This document shows, piece after piece, positions 1 through 11,617 of a DNA stretch of 25,612 nt. The DNA is taken from contig NW_003120433.1 of NCBI RefSeq assembly GCF_000003605.2, positions 23,416-49,027 on the forward strand, in the 5' to 3' direction. Source of the DNA: Saccoglossus kowalevskii (lineage: Eukaryota > Hemichordata > Enteropneusta > Harrimaniidae). The notes beneath the pieces were generated by a model. That model saw only the letters and a program-made list of their open reading frames with translations. It had not been told where the DNA came from and did not search any database. How positions within the stretch are numbered: position 1 is the first letter of the stretch; the number at the start of each line of letters is the position of its first letter. Both the position numbers and the translations under genes were made by a program.

Positions 1-53
1 TGAGAACATGGACCTTACTACGGTCTAAGGTGTGAGTCAGACTTATTTACTGA

Positions 54-63
54 ATGACGTCAT
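54..63. promoter_or_regulatory. CRE-like palindrome ATGACGTCAT
   Basis: A perfect 10-bp palindrome containing the full TGACGTCA CRE/ATF octamer. CREB/ATF-family bZIP factors bind this octamer. No start site or gene is visible beside it, so a regulatory role is only inferred. Two further perfect copies of the octamer occur at 22443 and 23820. Confidence 0.3.
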
Positions 64-874
64 TGACGAAGTACCGTCATAACACTGAGACAGCCATAGC
101 AGACGTTATAATATAGGAAATAAATATGTTCATTCTTTTTTTTTCATATTTTCATATTAATTCCGCCACTTTCAATTATTTTTGTCTAAAAATTGTATAT
201 TACAGTTAATGTTGGTGTCCCATCCTGCTGTAAAAGGTTGTACATGCTCGTCCCTATGGTGACTAGTAAACAACGCACGCGTCTAATATCAGTTTGAACA
301 CATTGCCACTGCCTAATTCGTTATTAGTGTTCTGTGTATGCAGACAGTTACCGTGTTATTGGCTCTGATATATAACCAAATACGACTATACAATATGACA
401 GACAAGTAATTAATTAGATAATGTTTGCGGGACAATGTGTATACCTTAATAGTGTTATTGCACAATTTCCAAACGTTATTAGTATGAACAGTACCGACAT
501 TTTAGTTTTTAGTTTTGGACGGAAATCGCCGTTTTCTATGATCCAATGTAACTTAATCGTTTGTTATGCCTCATTAAAATGACATCATGCGCTTATGTTG
601 GATGGCTACGAAAGTGACCCCATCTACTGATCATCGTGATTGACGTATAAGCGGGAAATTAACCAATCTACGGCTAACACAATAAGTAACTCCAATCTAT
701 CATTTCCTATTGTAACTCTGAAATTTAAAAGTAATTGCGAATCCATGAATAAAAGTTCAAAATGCCGCCCACCTCCCCGCTAAAGGCGGGTAATTAAATT
801 CGAACTCACAATTAATGAACGCACAGTGCTCATACAAAACTGATCCCAATTTCAAGATTAAGTTAAAGGGTGGC

Positions 875-1055
875 AGTCGTCGTGACGCGTCCTGTTCAAT
901 AAGGGACTCATAGCGACGTATACAACGCGTGTAAAATACATTGTTTATTTACATGAAATTCAAACACGCGCTGCGCGACGACCACCGCGCTTTAAGCATG
1001 CATTTTTGCGTTACATGTTTGTCGTTTTCACTATGGCGTCACGGTGCATTCTCGA
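875..1055. other. CpG-rich patch
   Basis: This is a local cluster of CpG dinucleotides in otherwise AT-rich DNA. It includes two ACGCGT hexamers (885-890, 925-930) and a stretch near 964-990 rich in CGCG and GCGC, with an NRF1-like core (CGCGCTGCGCG, one base off a typical site). It could be a small unmethylated regulatory element or chance clustering. No coding exon is recognisable next to it. Confidence 0.25.
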
Positions 1056-2473
1056 CGCTATGAGTACCCCATTATATTCAAACTATTGCACAACATGCGT
1101 ATAACAACGTAAACATAAATACTCTGTAATAAAAAAAATGCCTGGTAAGAATTTTTTCTTGCCCATACAAAACATCTTATTAATTCAAATTCGTCAACGC
1201 CCGCCTACAATATTGTCAGCAGACGTCGCATTATTGAATACGATAACTGAACTGAACTGGTGCGACGGACGTACACTTAGCAACGGGGACGCTCCTCTCT
1301 GGAATGTCCTGTACTCGTGTATGTCGTTGTATTCACTATAATGCTTGCCATAACAAATACAAATCACATTTGTCGAGTCTCTGTTATCCCAGCAACTAAT
1401 TGTTCTAGCTACTGTATTATTTGTAAATAACTTAGCCACATTAGTCAATGCTTTAAATCACTATGTGTTGGCGAAAAGTGACTTGCAATAAATTCCGATG
1501 GTCCTTTGATATCGTTATGTCCAATAAAGACGGCGTGGCTCAAGTTCATGGCGCTATCATCAACAATCCCTTACTAAGTTAGCAGCATGTCAATTGGTTT
1601 GTCTCGTAGATTGATGTCATGTAATTGTATTTCTTAAGACGGCATACAGTCGCACACAGATTATACCATGGTGTTTATATTTCTATGGTTACTTGTATTA
1701 ATGAGAGTAAATATCGTCTCGCCTGCTTCACTAGACAACTATCCCTTTTTCAAGCTGAGATCTCCCACTGGGCATAGTCGACCAATGTTTCATTGGTTTA
1801 TGTATAGAAGTTGGCGCGAATGTAAAGCTCCGAGCTTACGTGTATAGATAAAACTAATGGAAACATGCCAGACGACGTTTTTTTGTGTCATTACCCGTCT
1901 TGAGTCGGTAAAGGTCGACCCGAGGCACAATGCTCATCTTAACTCCATACCCTAGGCGGTATAATCTCTGCATTGACCGGGTCAATTGTAAAATACAAAA
2001 AACGTTCCATCGCGGTGACTGATTTGGTGATATTGCGACTTAACTCTTTGTTAAAAGTGAACTTAAAAGATGAATACATTGACGTTTGCATTTACTCAGT
2101 GATCACAATGTGTCCCTTACAGTCGGTCATGTTAGTTCTGCCTTGTGCACTCATCTCCTCCGATAACACATTAGATTGATTCTATTCTTACACATGTCGT
2201 TGTTGCAGACATACACTGAAAGTGCTATGATGACAAACAAACACGCCAATAAACGAAGAGTTATGTTTGGTTTTATGTTGGCTTTTAGACTTTCATGCAG
2301 TCTCTTGCATGTTTTTTTCAATAACATAAAATATTAGGTGAGACGGCTTTCGCGGTGACAAGAGACTGTATGCTAGTTAGCTTTCATATGGGTATGTCTG
2401 CATTTCAAACCAACGTTATCAGTCACGTGCGTACAGGTTCATTCACTGAGATGACGAATTGTTTGAGTCATGG

Positions 2474-2500
2474 ACATCGGAGTTATCAACATCGGAGTTA
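2474..2500 (+). repeat. Two-copy 15-bp tandem duplication
   Basis: The 12-mer ACATCGGAGTTA occurs at 2474-2485 and again at 2489-2500, giving a 15-bp period. It sits just before the 20-bp spaced motif triplet at 2525. It is probably a small replication-slippage duplication. Confidence 0.7.
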
Positions 2501-2524
2501 CGAAAACATTGAGTAACAAACATG

Positions 2525-2574
2525 ACCACGCCCATATTTTAGAAACCACGCCCACTTTTGCAAAACCGCGCCCA
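2525..2574 (+). repeat. Three ACCACGCCCA motifs at exact 20-bp spacing
   Basis: ACCACGCCCA lies at 2525-2534 and 2545-2554, and a one-base variant ACCGCGCCCA lies at 2565-2574. The starts are exactly 20 bp apart and the bases between them are not conserved. On the other strand the core reads GGGCGTGG, which resembles KLF/EGR zinc-finger sites. The repeat is visible directly; factor binding is inference. Confidence 0.6.
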
Positions 2575-4090
2575 AATTGTAACTCGATGTTCAATTACCT
2601 TGTTAAAAAACTTCGAGTCACGGATTTGACTTTGGTCAATTTGGTTTCTATCTATAAAATGATATGCGCCTTCAATAAATTCAAAGTTCTTATTGTATCA
2701 TATCCTAAACGTTGTTGAAAATCAAGCCTAGTATCACAAATTGAACTGTCAATTTTTTAGCATGATTTTTAAAACGCCCCGATTATTTGCGTATCTTGAT
2801 GTTAGAATTTGTAGCCCCAGACACAGCTATATACGAATTGTATTCCTTCAGTTGTGAATAAAAGTAATATAACCGAATACAACTCATATTATTTTATAAC
2901 TGGAAGGCCCAAATATTTCGGCGATAACCTCCTTATGCGGCAGGTAAAAAGTTAAAGTACCGGAATATCCCTCTCAGCGTATTCCAAATTATGAATTGAT
3001 ATCTCAGCTGAAGTAACAAGACTTGTTTGCTGAACGTTCTTATGCGTGTTGTGTAAGGTACTATGTATCTATTTACCAAACCATTAAACGTAAAAATATA
3101 CAACAACCCTGGCACGAAGTCGGCGACGTTAAACATGCACGGAATACATGAAAAGTCACAAACGAATTCTTTATATTTGTGGGGGTGGATTTCTCGTGCT
3201 CACGGTGTGTTTGTTCTGTGATCGCTCAATTTGAAAGACACGGCTTTAATTCGAGAATCTGGTGTCGGATTACGTATTGATGCATGAATGGAAATTGAAA
3301 GGGAAAAGTACTCAAAACAGTACGTGAATATGGTAATATTACGGCGAAATTGATTTAAAACGGTTGACCGGTAGCCTGGTAAATCAGCTGGTAATATAAT
3401 TATTTAGCAGTAAATTAACCGCGTGTACATGTTTTCTGACTGAACACGGACTTCCATCATAATGTGGTCTATAAGTTGACGAATGATAACGAAAGTAATG
3501 AATTTTGGCGACGTATATTTAAACATGAGATAAAATATACGAAGTCTCATTTGTTTTATGTAAGCGTGATATATCCTCTATCCTATTATTTTTTCATCTG
3601 TCCATACAAATTATTAGAATACATATACTAAATTGATTTCACATTATGGTCGATATTTTACACTTTTCAATAAGAGAATCACAGCGGTGATACAACTTTC
3701 CACGTATTCCACGAACTACCCAGGACTCGGAGTTCGCTGATTAAAATTTGTATTAAATAAACACAATCATTCAGTAATATTATACATATTATCAAAAAAA
3801 TGTAGGGCGAACCACTCATAGGGTGCTTCAATTGCGGCTTCACCGCTGTTAGTGTGTCGCTAGGATACCATTATTTGCAGTGTGACATCACATAAAATGG
3901 CGCGTTGTTGCTTGCTGCTGACTTCTGCAGATAAGAATACCCGCAATGTTTGTGCTCTCAGGGATTAAGTAAACGCATCACTGTTGACTCTGTTAGAAAC
4001 TTTGTAAAGACTATCAATATTGTCTTTTTGCTTTTCAATTGCCGATTAAGTAGCCGTGTTTGCTGAGTCTCTGATCTAGTTGTACAAGAC
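2575..4090. other. Non-coding stretch, nothing recognised
   Basis: No frame of useful length and no recognisable protein, RNA gene or repeat was seen. The sequence is AT-rich with short A and T runs. Confidence 0.6.
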
Positions 4091-4691
4091 GAATTCCATT
4101 GACCACGCCAACACCGTGAGTTCACTTGAATCGTTGTCCCAAAGTGAGAATCTCAGATTTAGTACTCCGCTGTAATAGATGAATTCCATTGACCACGCCA
4201 ACACTGCTGAGTTCACTTGAATCGTTGTCCCAAAGTGAGAATCTCACATTTAGTACTCCGCTGTAATATATGAATTCCATTGACCGCGCCAACACTGCTG
4301 AGTTCACTTGAATCGTTGTCCCAAAGTGAGAATCTCAGATTTAGTACTCCGCTGTAATAGATGAATTCCATTGACCACGCCAACACTGCTGAGTTCACTT
4401 GAATCGTTGTCCCAAAGTGAGAGTCTCTGATTTAGTACTCCGCTGTAATAGATGAATTCCATTGACCACGCCAACACTGCTGAGTTCACTTGAATCGTTG
4501 TCCCAAAGTGAGAGTCTCTGATTTAGTACTCTGCTGTAATAGATGAATTCCATTGACCACGCCAACACTGCTGAGTTCACTTGAATCGTTGTCCCAAAGT
4601 GAGAGTCTCTGATTTAGTACTCCGTTGTAATATATGAATTCCATTGGCCACGCCAACACTGCTGAATTCACATGAAGCGTTCAGGTTGTCC
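4091..4691. repeat. 91-bp minisatellite, six full copies plus a partial
   Basis: Units begin with GAATTCCATTG at 4091, 4181, 4272, 4363, 4454, 4545 and 4636, so the spacing is 90, then 91 bp. The first unit lacks one base near its centre. The seventh follows the consensus for only about 55 bp before diverging. Copies differ by a few substitutions. Early units carry GAATCTCA after the AAGTGA box, while later ones carry GAGTCTCTG, so variants are arranged along the array rather than scattered. Because 91 is not a multiple of three, the array opens a ladder of overlapping 61-codon frames on the - strand. These are by-products of periodicity, not genes. Confidence 0.97.
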
Positions 4692-5429
4692 AAGGCGAGT
4701 GGAATCAATAAAAATGTATCCGTCACAATTAACAAAAAAGAAAAGGACGTCATCGTAAAATAATTTTAGGTGAGGCAGTTTTTCAATCAGTGTGTGGTAA
4801 GGACTGCAACTTTTGAAGAGTAGGCGTCCCGTAGTACTGATTTCAAAAGCTCTGTTAGTAAGCCGCACAGTTCTACCTTTATGTTGGACGATGAGTCAAC
4901 CCTAGGTTCGAATTTATGACGTGGTGCACTACATGAACCATTTTTTTGTTATAAATGGAACCATAACATAAACAATTGAGATGATATATATTGTTGATGT
5001 CTCGAAAGTGCAATTATTGCTTTCATCAGCGAAAAGAGAAATGAGCATAAATCTCAGTATCAAGCCGATATACAGCTAACATTAATATGTATTGGTACTA
5101 ATTTGTGAATATCTATTCTTCCGTCAACTTGAATGCTCACAGGATTAATTTGTAAACGCTATCATGAGAACATTGACATTATTCACTGTACCTACTTGTA
5201 AAATGCTATTGAAATAATGGGATTCGTCGCAGCAGCTGCGGTGGTCACGACCGATAACATTATAATACATTCCATCGAGTATTATATCTCTTTGAAAATG
5301 CAAAAACTCACTAAAGAAAGGATTTGACATGGTCCTCAACTTTATCTTGATATTGTCATGGTAACAAATACTAAGGAATGTATTTCCCGGTGGAAATTTG
5401 TAACTAATGTAATTTCCTCTGCGAATATG

Positions 5430-5539
5430 TTTTGACAGGAGTACTCAATTTCAAAAGAAATTCGATTAGTAGGAGTAATCAAGTAACTAGCATTAATAAG
5501 GTTATATTTCTGTTGAACTAATGCTGAACTCTGTCAAAA
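5430..5539. repeat. Inverted repeat pair, possible small MITE relic
   Basis: TTTTGACAG at 5430-5438 is matched by CTGTCAAAA at 5531-5539. Similarity continues imperfectly inward through AGTAC/GAACT-like bases, and an inner pair AGCATTA/TAATGCT lies near 5490 and 5519. The arrangement is compatible with an eroded element of about 110-130 bp. No clear target-site duplication was identified, so the call is weak. Confidence 0.3.
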
Positions 5540-6757
5540 TATGTTTTTTTCTATATATTTATTGTTTTATCTATTTACTTTGCAACGATTATAGAAATAC
5601 AGTTTCAAGTTATGTTTTAACATGTTCCGTAATTACAGAATGAAATGCATTTATTCTGATTTCAAAGTTGAAAATCTTTGACGGCAAAGTAGTATAAATT
5701 ATAAATTTTAAATTTTCTGGATGATAGAAGCGTAGAAATGTTGGAATATTGTTTGATTCATATATTTATATATGTGGGCGGTCTGGAATAATAAATGATG
5801 ACAGTTTTTAATTTATAATTGTGAAAACACGACAATGCATGCCAATAACGATTTAAACCAACAAGCCTGGAATATTGACTAAACAGCTGGTGTCACTGTG
5901 ATACTACTCTGACCGGAAAAACACATAAAAATACAATACCTATCACGTAACATCGATAATTTGCATACAGTCGAACGTGCAATAACCCACTTGAAAAGTA
6001 ACCCCAGCAAATAATGACGTTTGCTTCGAATCTATATTGGGCATCTTCCACGACATCCAAGACCAGTTTTTATCAATGATTAAACCACTATCGCGACGTC
6101 ACATTATTGTATGGTGTAGTAATTATCTGGGAGAAAACTCAACGGGATTTATAGAACCACTCGGAGGGAATCCTAGCAATCCCTCCAGAACTTCCACAAT
6201 TTTCTAATGGACATTCAAAACGATATTGTTCATTCTCGAGAACATATGTCTTTGATCTGAAAGTACAACTTCCTTCTCATTTTAAAGGAGTTTTTTTATA
6301 GTAATGAACTCAAAAGTCGAACTCTGCCCCGGTCTTCTTCGATCACCCAAGCCATGAAGTGACCACGCTACTGACCTAGTTCAAGTTAAGAAGGTGAGTT
6401 GTGACAAAAAGAACAAATGATTACACATGCATGTATCAGATGTGTTTTTTGCTCACCATTTCATTCTCCGTCTTCACAACAAAAGTTACGTGTCACACTT
6501 ATTGAGCAATGTTCAACCAGAAAAGTTTCATGTATCATATGAGGGATGCGATTTCAGAAATAAACATCAATAAGCAAAAATGAATCTTGAATATATATTA
6601 AAATCTACGACTTACAATTTTCACATTAGTTCAGTTTGAATAAAATAAGTTTACATGACATTAATCCATTTTTTATGAACAGTGAGATCGACTCTGTGAT
6701 TTTATACATATTCGTCTGACACGTGTCTAGAAGGCTGTACATTTCTGAGAGAAACAA

Positions 6758-6792
6758 TGCGCATGCGACATGTTATCCCTCCCCCGGAGCGG
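6758..6792. promoter_or_regulatory. NRF1-like site next to a C-rich box
   Basis: TGCGCATGCGA at 6758-6768 matches the NRF1 palindromic consensus except at its last position. Nine bases later CCCTCCCCCGG (6777-6787) resembles an Sp/KLF box. In animals this pairing is common in TATA-less promoters. No recognisable first exon follows, so function is uncertain. Confidence 0.25.
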
Positions 6793-7264
6793 AAAAACTG
6801 CCATTCCTCGTCGTAATGTGCGAGCAGAAATGTTGTGCACAAATCAGTCTAATTTGGGGCGACACTCAAATCACCCGTACTTAGTTAAATCTTACAGCGA
6901 AGAATCTATTCTCAGCTTAATGATTAATGTATCGTGCAATATATTCGATGTCTTCGGTAGATTAAACATTACCATAATCACATTAATTACTTTTTATCTA
7001 ACGAGACAATTGTACCGGTCATTTAGTAGAAATATCACTGAAGTCGTACAAGTACATTGTGGCATGTAACCTTTGAATTCGTTCGACATTTCCTGTAAAT
7101 GTGCCATAAAATTTTAGAAGGAATTATACAATACAATTACTTAACGTACGGCGAATTACGTAACCAAATATCCACCTTATCGTGCTACCTTATGTTTTCA
7201 CGTAAATATATATTCAGAAATCCAGATCTAATTCATGTTTATAACTTTGTTGTGTTAAGCATTA

Positions 7265-7289
7265 TATACACACACACATATATATACAC
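7265..7289. repeat. Short compound CA/TA microsatellite
   Basis: An alternating run of CA followed by TA dinucleotides, about 25 bp, lying just 5' of the LINE relic. Confidence 0.7.
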
Positions 7290-7449
7290 CTCGAATAGAA
7301 AATATAACTTTTTTCAACTTGAAATATTAAAGATATCATCACGAAATGAACAAATCTAAGAGAGGTTCATACAAGGTACATATATACAAAGTATCAAAGC
7401 ATTCATGCTTGAAGTTTTCAAGAGGAAGTCGAAACAGTAAACAGTTAAC

Positions 7450-8405
7450 GCGGACAATGGCATTTCTCCAGTTTCACTTATGTAGTTTAATTCTTATTTA
7501 TCTGACAGAAAGCAAGTTGTGTGTTTGGTGGGTAAACTGTCAGATGCGGTCAATATTCAACATCGTGTACCACAGGGTTCATTCTTAGGACCATTATTAT
7601 TTCTTCCAGTTATAAATGACCTACCATTATTTCTTGGAAACAGGTTCATTGATATGTATCTGGACGATCAAACTCTGTTTGGACCAAGCATCAATATAGT
7701 GTATTAATTATGATGTTTAGCCCATTTTGCGTTGTGTTAATTGCAATTACATGAGTGTCAAACAACACATCTAAATCGAAATCTATACTCGTTGGATCCC
7801 GTCAAAGGTTAAATAATGTTAGTAAAGATTTGCTAGTTATCTTTTACGGTGAAATAATTAAAACAGTCAGTTTCAAAAAGTCGCTCGGAGTGATAATAGA
7901 TGAAAACTCTATCATGGGACAACCAACCAAATATCCTTTGTAAAAAGCTTAGCCCAAAAATTGGTGTTCTTATAAGAGAACGCAGCTTTTTACATTTATT
8001 TCCGTCAGAAGAACATTGTATTATTCATTTATCCAATCGTTATTGCTGTACAGTATGGGGGCAATACAACTCAATCAAATTTATGCCGAGTTTATAAATT
8101 TCAAGAAGGGCAGTTGATTTCTTCTGATAACTTTAGCTGATCGTCGTTTGAGCTGTTCAAAATGCATATTATCTTCCTATTGACTACAAAGTTTCATACT
8201 TTCTAGGTATGTATATGGCAACCAACGGCTTGGTGTAACTCATATATACTACACGTTCCTCTCTTAACAATAATTTATACATTACTAAATGGAAAACATC
8301 TATGGACGTTTCAGTATAGATGGGTAACTCTATGAAATAACTTGCCATCTCATTGTATTTTGGCCTACTCTTTTTAAATAAAGTGTTAAATAAGCATATT
8401 TCAAA
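7450..8405 (+). mobile_element. 5'-truncated, decayed non-LTR retrotransposon (LINE) RT fragment
   Basis: The + strand carries the C-terminal half of a LINE reverse transcriptase broken into several frames. From 7489 to 7707 one frame reads SYLSDRKQVV, then VPQGSFLGPLLF (RT motif B), then INDLP and YLDDQTLF (motif C, YADD changed to YLDD). From about 7770 another frame gives KSKSILVGSRQRLNN and KSLGVIID. From 7900 the first frame resumes with LSWDN, LCKKLSPKIGVL and YCCTVWGQ, typical of the thumb region of CR1/Jockey-type elements. A degraded tail near 8290-8340 resembles the usual C-terminal WNNLPS region. AATAAA lies at 8377. Stops and at least two frameshifts make it dead. The fingers domain and endonuclease are absent, as expected for 5'-truncated copies. 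Confidence 0.88.
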
Positions 8406-8617
8406 ACTGTGATTTTATTTTGTATTCACACCAGACCATTATAATTGAATCTATATGGCCCGGTATTGAAAAACAGTTTCAAGTTGTTTCTTTGACAGTT
8501 TGGTTTTGGAGAGAATATGAGTCGAAGTGTCGTTTTAAAGACAGCCATTTCACTCAAAATATGCTTCGAATGGGTCCAATTTACTCCAATATATTTATGT
8601 TTTATTAGTATGCACGT

Positions 8618-8631
8618 TATGACATGTCATA
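8618..8631. other. 14-bp perfect palindrome TATGACATGTCATA
   Basis: A perfect 14-base dyad within AT-rich sequence. It is long enough to be a dimeric transcription-factor site, but nothing nearby supports a role. Confidence 0.35.
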
Positions 8632-8867
8632 TAAGGTGAATTGAGGCGGTATTGAAATACATGTTTGACATCCACGCCAGTGGGCTTTAATGTCATCGTA
8701 CTGAGTGAAGTATTATCGTATACTAGTTTGTTCCGTTTTAGCGTGGCACTGTCTGCTTAATTAATCATACTCTTAGATCTAGAGATCAATTATAGAGTTG
8801 CCATGACAGTAAAGCAATGTATAAATGCTAAAGAAACTGGTAGCAGTAGTTGCTGGAACAATATATT

Positions 8868-8960
8868 AAGATTTTTATTTTATTTTATTTATAAATCAAA
8901 TTGCATTTATTTATTTATTTAAAATATGTTTATTTATTTTGAAAATGTAGTTATTTTTGA
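8868..8960. repeat. ATTT/TTTA-rich low-complexity tract
   Basis: Runs of TTTA and ATTT dominate, including a short (ATTT)n near 8906-8922. This is simple-sequence DNA with no coding content. Confidence 0.75.
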
Positions 8961-9823
8961 AATGCATTTTTTGATTTAACGGAGTTTGTGCAGTTTAGAG
9001 CGAACTAAAAGACCTTATTTACGGGTACGACCACTGCTGCGCACCCCGTATTCTAACTTATACGAACAAATCAACTGCAGTTAGTGTAAAAACATCAAAC
9101 ATAATAACCTAAAAGTGGCACAATCTTTACATAATTTCCCCATGGTTATATTCTTATTGGATAATTGGTATATTGCGACTTCGCTTTAGCTTTTAACAAT
9201 GAAGAAAATGTCACTTAACCCCGGTAAATTACTTACATTACACATTTCCCTAATGCGTTTTCCAGTTCGACAGAACTGTACTTGTGAATTAACTGGCGAT
9301 GACGTCGTCTTTTGTTGGCATGACAACCATTTGTAAACAACATTGGTCGGACAGCCACTTTAACCGTCATGGTTTGGAGATAATGACATGTATTAACACC
9401 GGAGGGGGAAAGTAGTTGGCATCATCGACACGCCATTTGATTCGAACATCTTGCAGTTTCATGTCTCTACCAACACGCTTTTGTAACAGTCACGTTGGAC
9501 AACTAACATATAATAAGTCGACGGTGCAATTCTGAAAGCAGAGTGCTATTGAAAGAGGACATGTTTGCCACAAATAAACATACTTCTTAGTGCCTCACTG
9601 TTTCCAGGTTTCTTAAGATGATGTTTTTGTATATAGATCGTTCATCGTATCAATAATCACGATAACAAACAGAATTCCTAGTAGCGTCGAGGTTCATGAA
9701 TGCTGCCTAGACACGCGTCGCGCATTTCAAAATTCGTTCATCATATATACCATTCCTGTTGATATGCCATGGCACTGGTAATGGTAATAACAACGTCATA
9801 TAAGCAGCAGACATGATAAAGAA

Positions 9824-9852
9824 AATGGCGTAATGCGCACCATTGCGCCGTT
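9824..9852 (+). other. 12-bp stem with 5-base loop, strand-asymmetric hairpin
   Basis: Bases 9824-9835 (AATGGCGTAATG) pair with 9841-9852 (CATTGCGCCGTT) around the loop CGCAC. In + strand RNA all 12 pairs form, two of them G-U. On the other strand those two become C-A mismatches, so the structure favours a + strand transcript. The stem is shorter than a typical pre-miRNA, and no function is assigned. Confidence 0.4.
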
Positions 9853-11068
9853 CCCTGTTCGTTCACATGGCTCCTCTAGAGGACACCCCAACAAAAAGCA
9901 CTTTGGTATCTAAAAATAAGTATGATATTTTTCAGCCGTGCCCAGTGTTCTTTATAATTGTACAACGTATGCAAATAACGTAACTAGGATTTCTTTTTTT
10001 ACATCATATTTATCAATTTGCTAAATATATTTAGTGTTTATTTTAATATTGAATTTAAGATAAATTAGACGAATTAAAATATGATTAATGACATTTAGGG
10101 GAACACATACTTGTGACTGCTTGGGGGATATATACTGAGACAAATATATCGAAAGTAAATATAAAAGCAGTTTAACACGGCAAGGAGATTCGTGTACGTC
10201 AACATGTTAAAATGTTTTTATACATTGTGTCATAACAGTAATAATGGTATATGGTAAAACATACTTGCGATATGTACAGACTTAGTGGGTTGTAATGTGG
10301 TGTATATTTTTGTGATATTTTCGCTTTCTAAAACTAAATGTCATCACAATCTCTCAGAATCACCGCTGTAATACAACATTTAAATAGATGTTCTATATTG
10401 TTACATTTCTGTTTTTTATTACGCAGTTAAAAGCAATTTACATTGCAAATTTACATATTTACATGAAGATTAAAGAAAGAAATATTGCACAAAATAAAGA
10501 AATTGATACTGTCATTATCATACATAACAAATAAGTAAATAACATTAATTCATACAAAACTGTGAAATGTCAATAAACATTGATAATACGAAAATCGTAT
10601 GTATCGATGGTCGCGTAGAGACGATACAAGGTTCGATTAGTTTACTAGCGTCGACAATGCAGTCCGAGCTTGTGTGCATAACCATGGCATAACATACTAT
10701 CTGAACTTTTCATGTGATACGTTGTCGATACGAGTTCGAATGAAAACTTTTTACCTGACAATGGTTCAGTAATTTGTGGTTAATATTGCATGTTGATATT
10801 ACAAAAACCTAAGCGTTCAATGAAATAATGAACACAACCTAAATGCGCATGTACTTCACATTATTATGTACGTACCGGCAATTGAATGCGCATGAATATG
10901 TGCGTAATTACTGTATGGTGCTCAAAATTATAGTCAAATCGTATTTCAATGTGCATACTAGCGTGCAACATTTGAAAATACTGAATACTGGGCAAATCTA
11001 AATTTTAATCAGCTGTGTTGATATGTTGTTTGGAAACTGTCATATAAGAATGCCGATTTGCGCGGATA

Positions 11069-11089
11069 TCACGTGACCTTTAGTGGTCA
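11069..11089. promoter_or_regulatory. E-box overlapping a nuclear-receptor-like everted repeat
   Basis: TCACGTGACC (11069-11078) is a USF/MiT-type E-box. Its last bases start TGACCT, followed four bases later by TGGTCA (11084-11089), an everted repeat with 4-bp spacing of nuclear-receptor half-sites. Motif presence is direct; binding is speculative and no gene is adjacent. Confidence 0.25.
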
Positions 11090-11607
11090 AATCAAAACAT
11101 CTCTGGCATTAGATCCTGAAGTTGATGGCGATGAGAAAACAGTTTATTAAATTTATGTTATCACAATTGTCATAACGGAAAATCTGTTTTGATATTTTTT
11201 TACTAAGGCGACAATCATTGCGAGGGGCAATAATTCGATGGGTTCAACATGAACCAGACAAATATAATAGAGTAATATCAGGTTTATATTCAGACAGTAT
11301 AATGACCTAGGATATTGTTTTTGTATTTACTAAACGCACGAATAAACGCGTATATATATATATCACTATAAAACCATGATATAAGTCTGGTAATAATTAC
11401 GAGAAGTTTACCCCTAATTCAATTAAAATGTTTTCGCAACTTTAATTCAAACATTTTTTTTCCCCGCAACTTTTACACGAACTATTCTCGTCTCCCGGAC
11501 AAAATACCATGAAGTCAATCATTCCGAGGTCGTTTCAGGTCAACTGGTTTCCTAACGTAACGACATTGTACATTAATTACTACACATTCACCCTCCAAGT
11601 ATTTGTG

Positions 11608-11617
11608 ATCACGTGAT
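11608..11617. promoter_or_regulatory. E-box palindrome ATCACGTGAT
   Basis: A perfect 10-bp palindrome around CACGTG, 540 bp from the E-box at 11069. The same TCACGTGA octamer recurs at 15784-15791. Confidence 0.25.

Larger units (their letters stand above)
1..2473. other. Non-coding stretch, no gene recognised
   Basis: No reading frame here exceeds about 85 codons, and none resembles a known domain. The sequence is AT-rich with scattered CpG. The only structure I can point to is a short inverted repeat (ACCTTA at 12-17, TAAGGT at 26-31), a GC hairpin near 775-790 (CCCGC, 5-base loop, GCGGG), and the CRE and CpG-rich patch listed separately. It could be intergenic or the intron of a gene outside the window. 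Confidence 0.7.
4692..7449. other. Non-coding stretch between minisatellite and LINE relic
   Basis: No convincing exon is seen. The longest open frames are under 100 codons and have the composition expected of translated AT-rich non-coding DNA. An inverted repeat (5430-5539) and a GC/NRF1-like motif pair (6758-6792) are listed separately. A 10-bp palindrome GACACGTGTC lies at 6718-6727. Confidence 0.6.

Noticed and set aside
4122-4671. Ladder of near-identical 61-codon - strand frames
   Set aside because: They arise because a 91-bp tandem repeat steps through all three frames; each is the same unit read again.
6770-7069. 99-codon + strand frame just after the NRF1-like and C-rich motifs
   Set aside because: Tempting because of the upstream motifs, but the composition resembles translated AT-rich DNA and no domain is visible.
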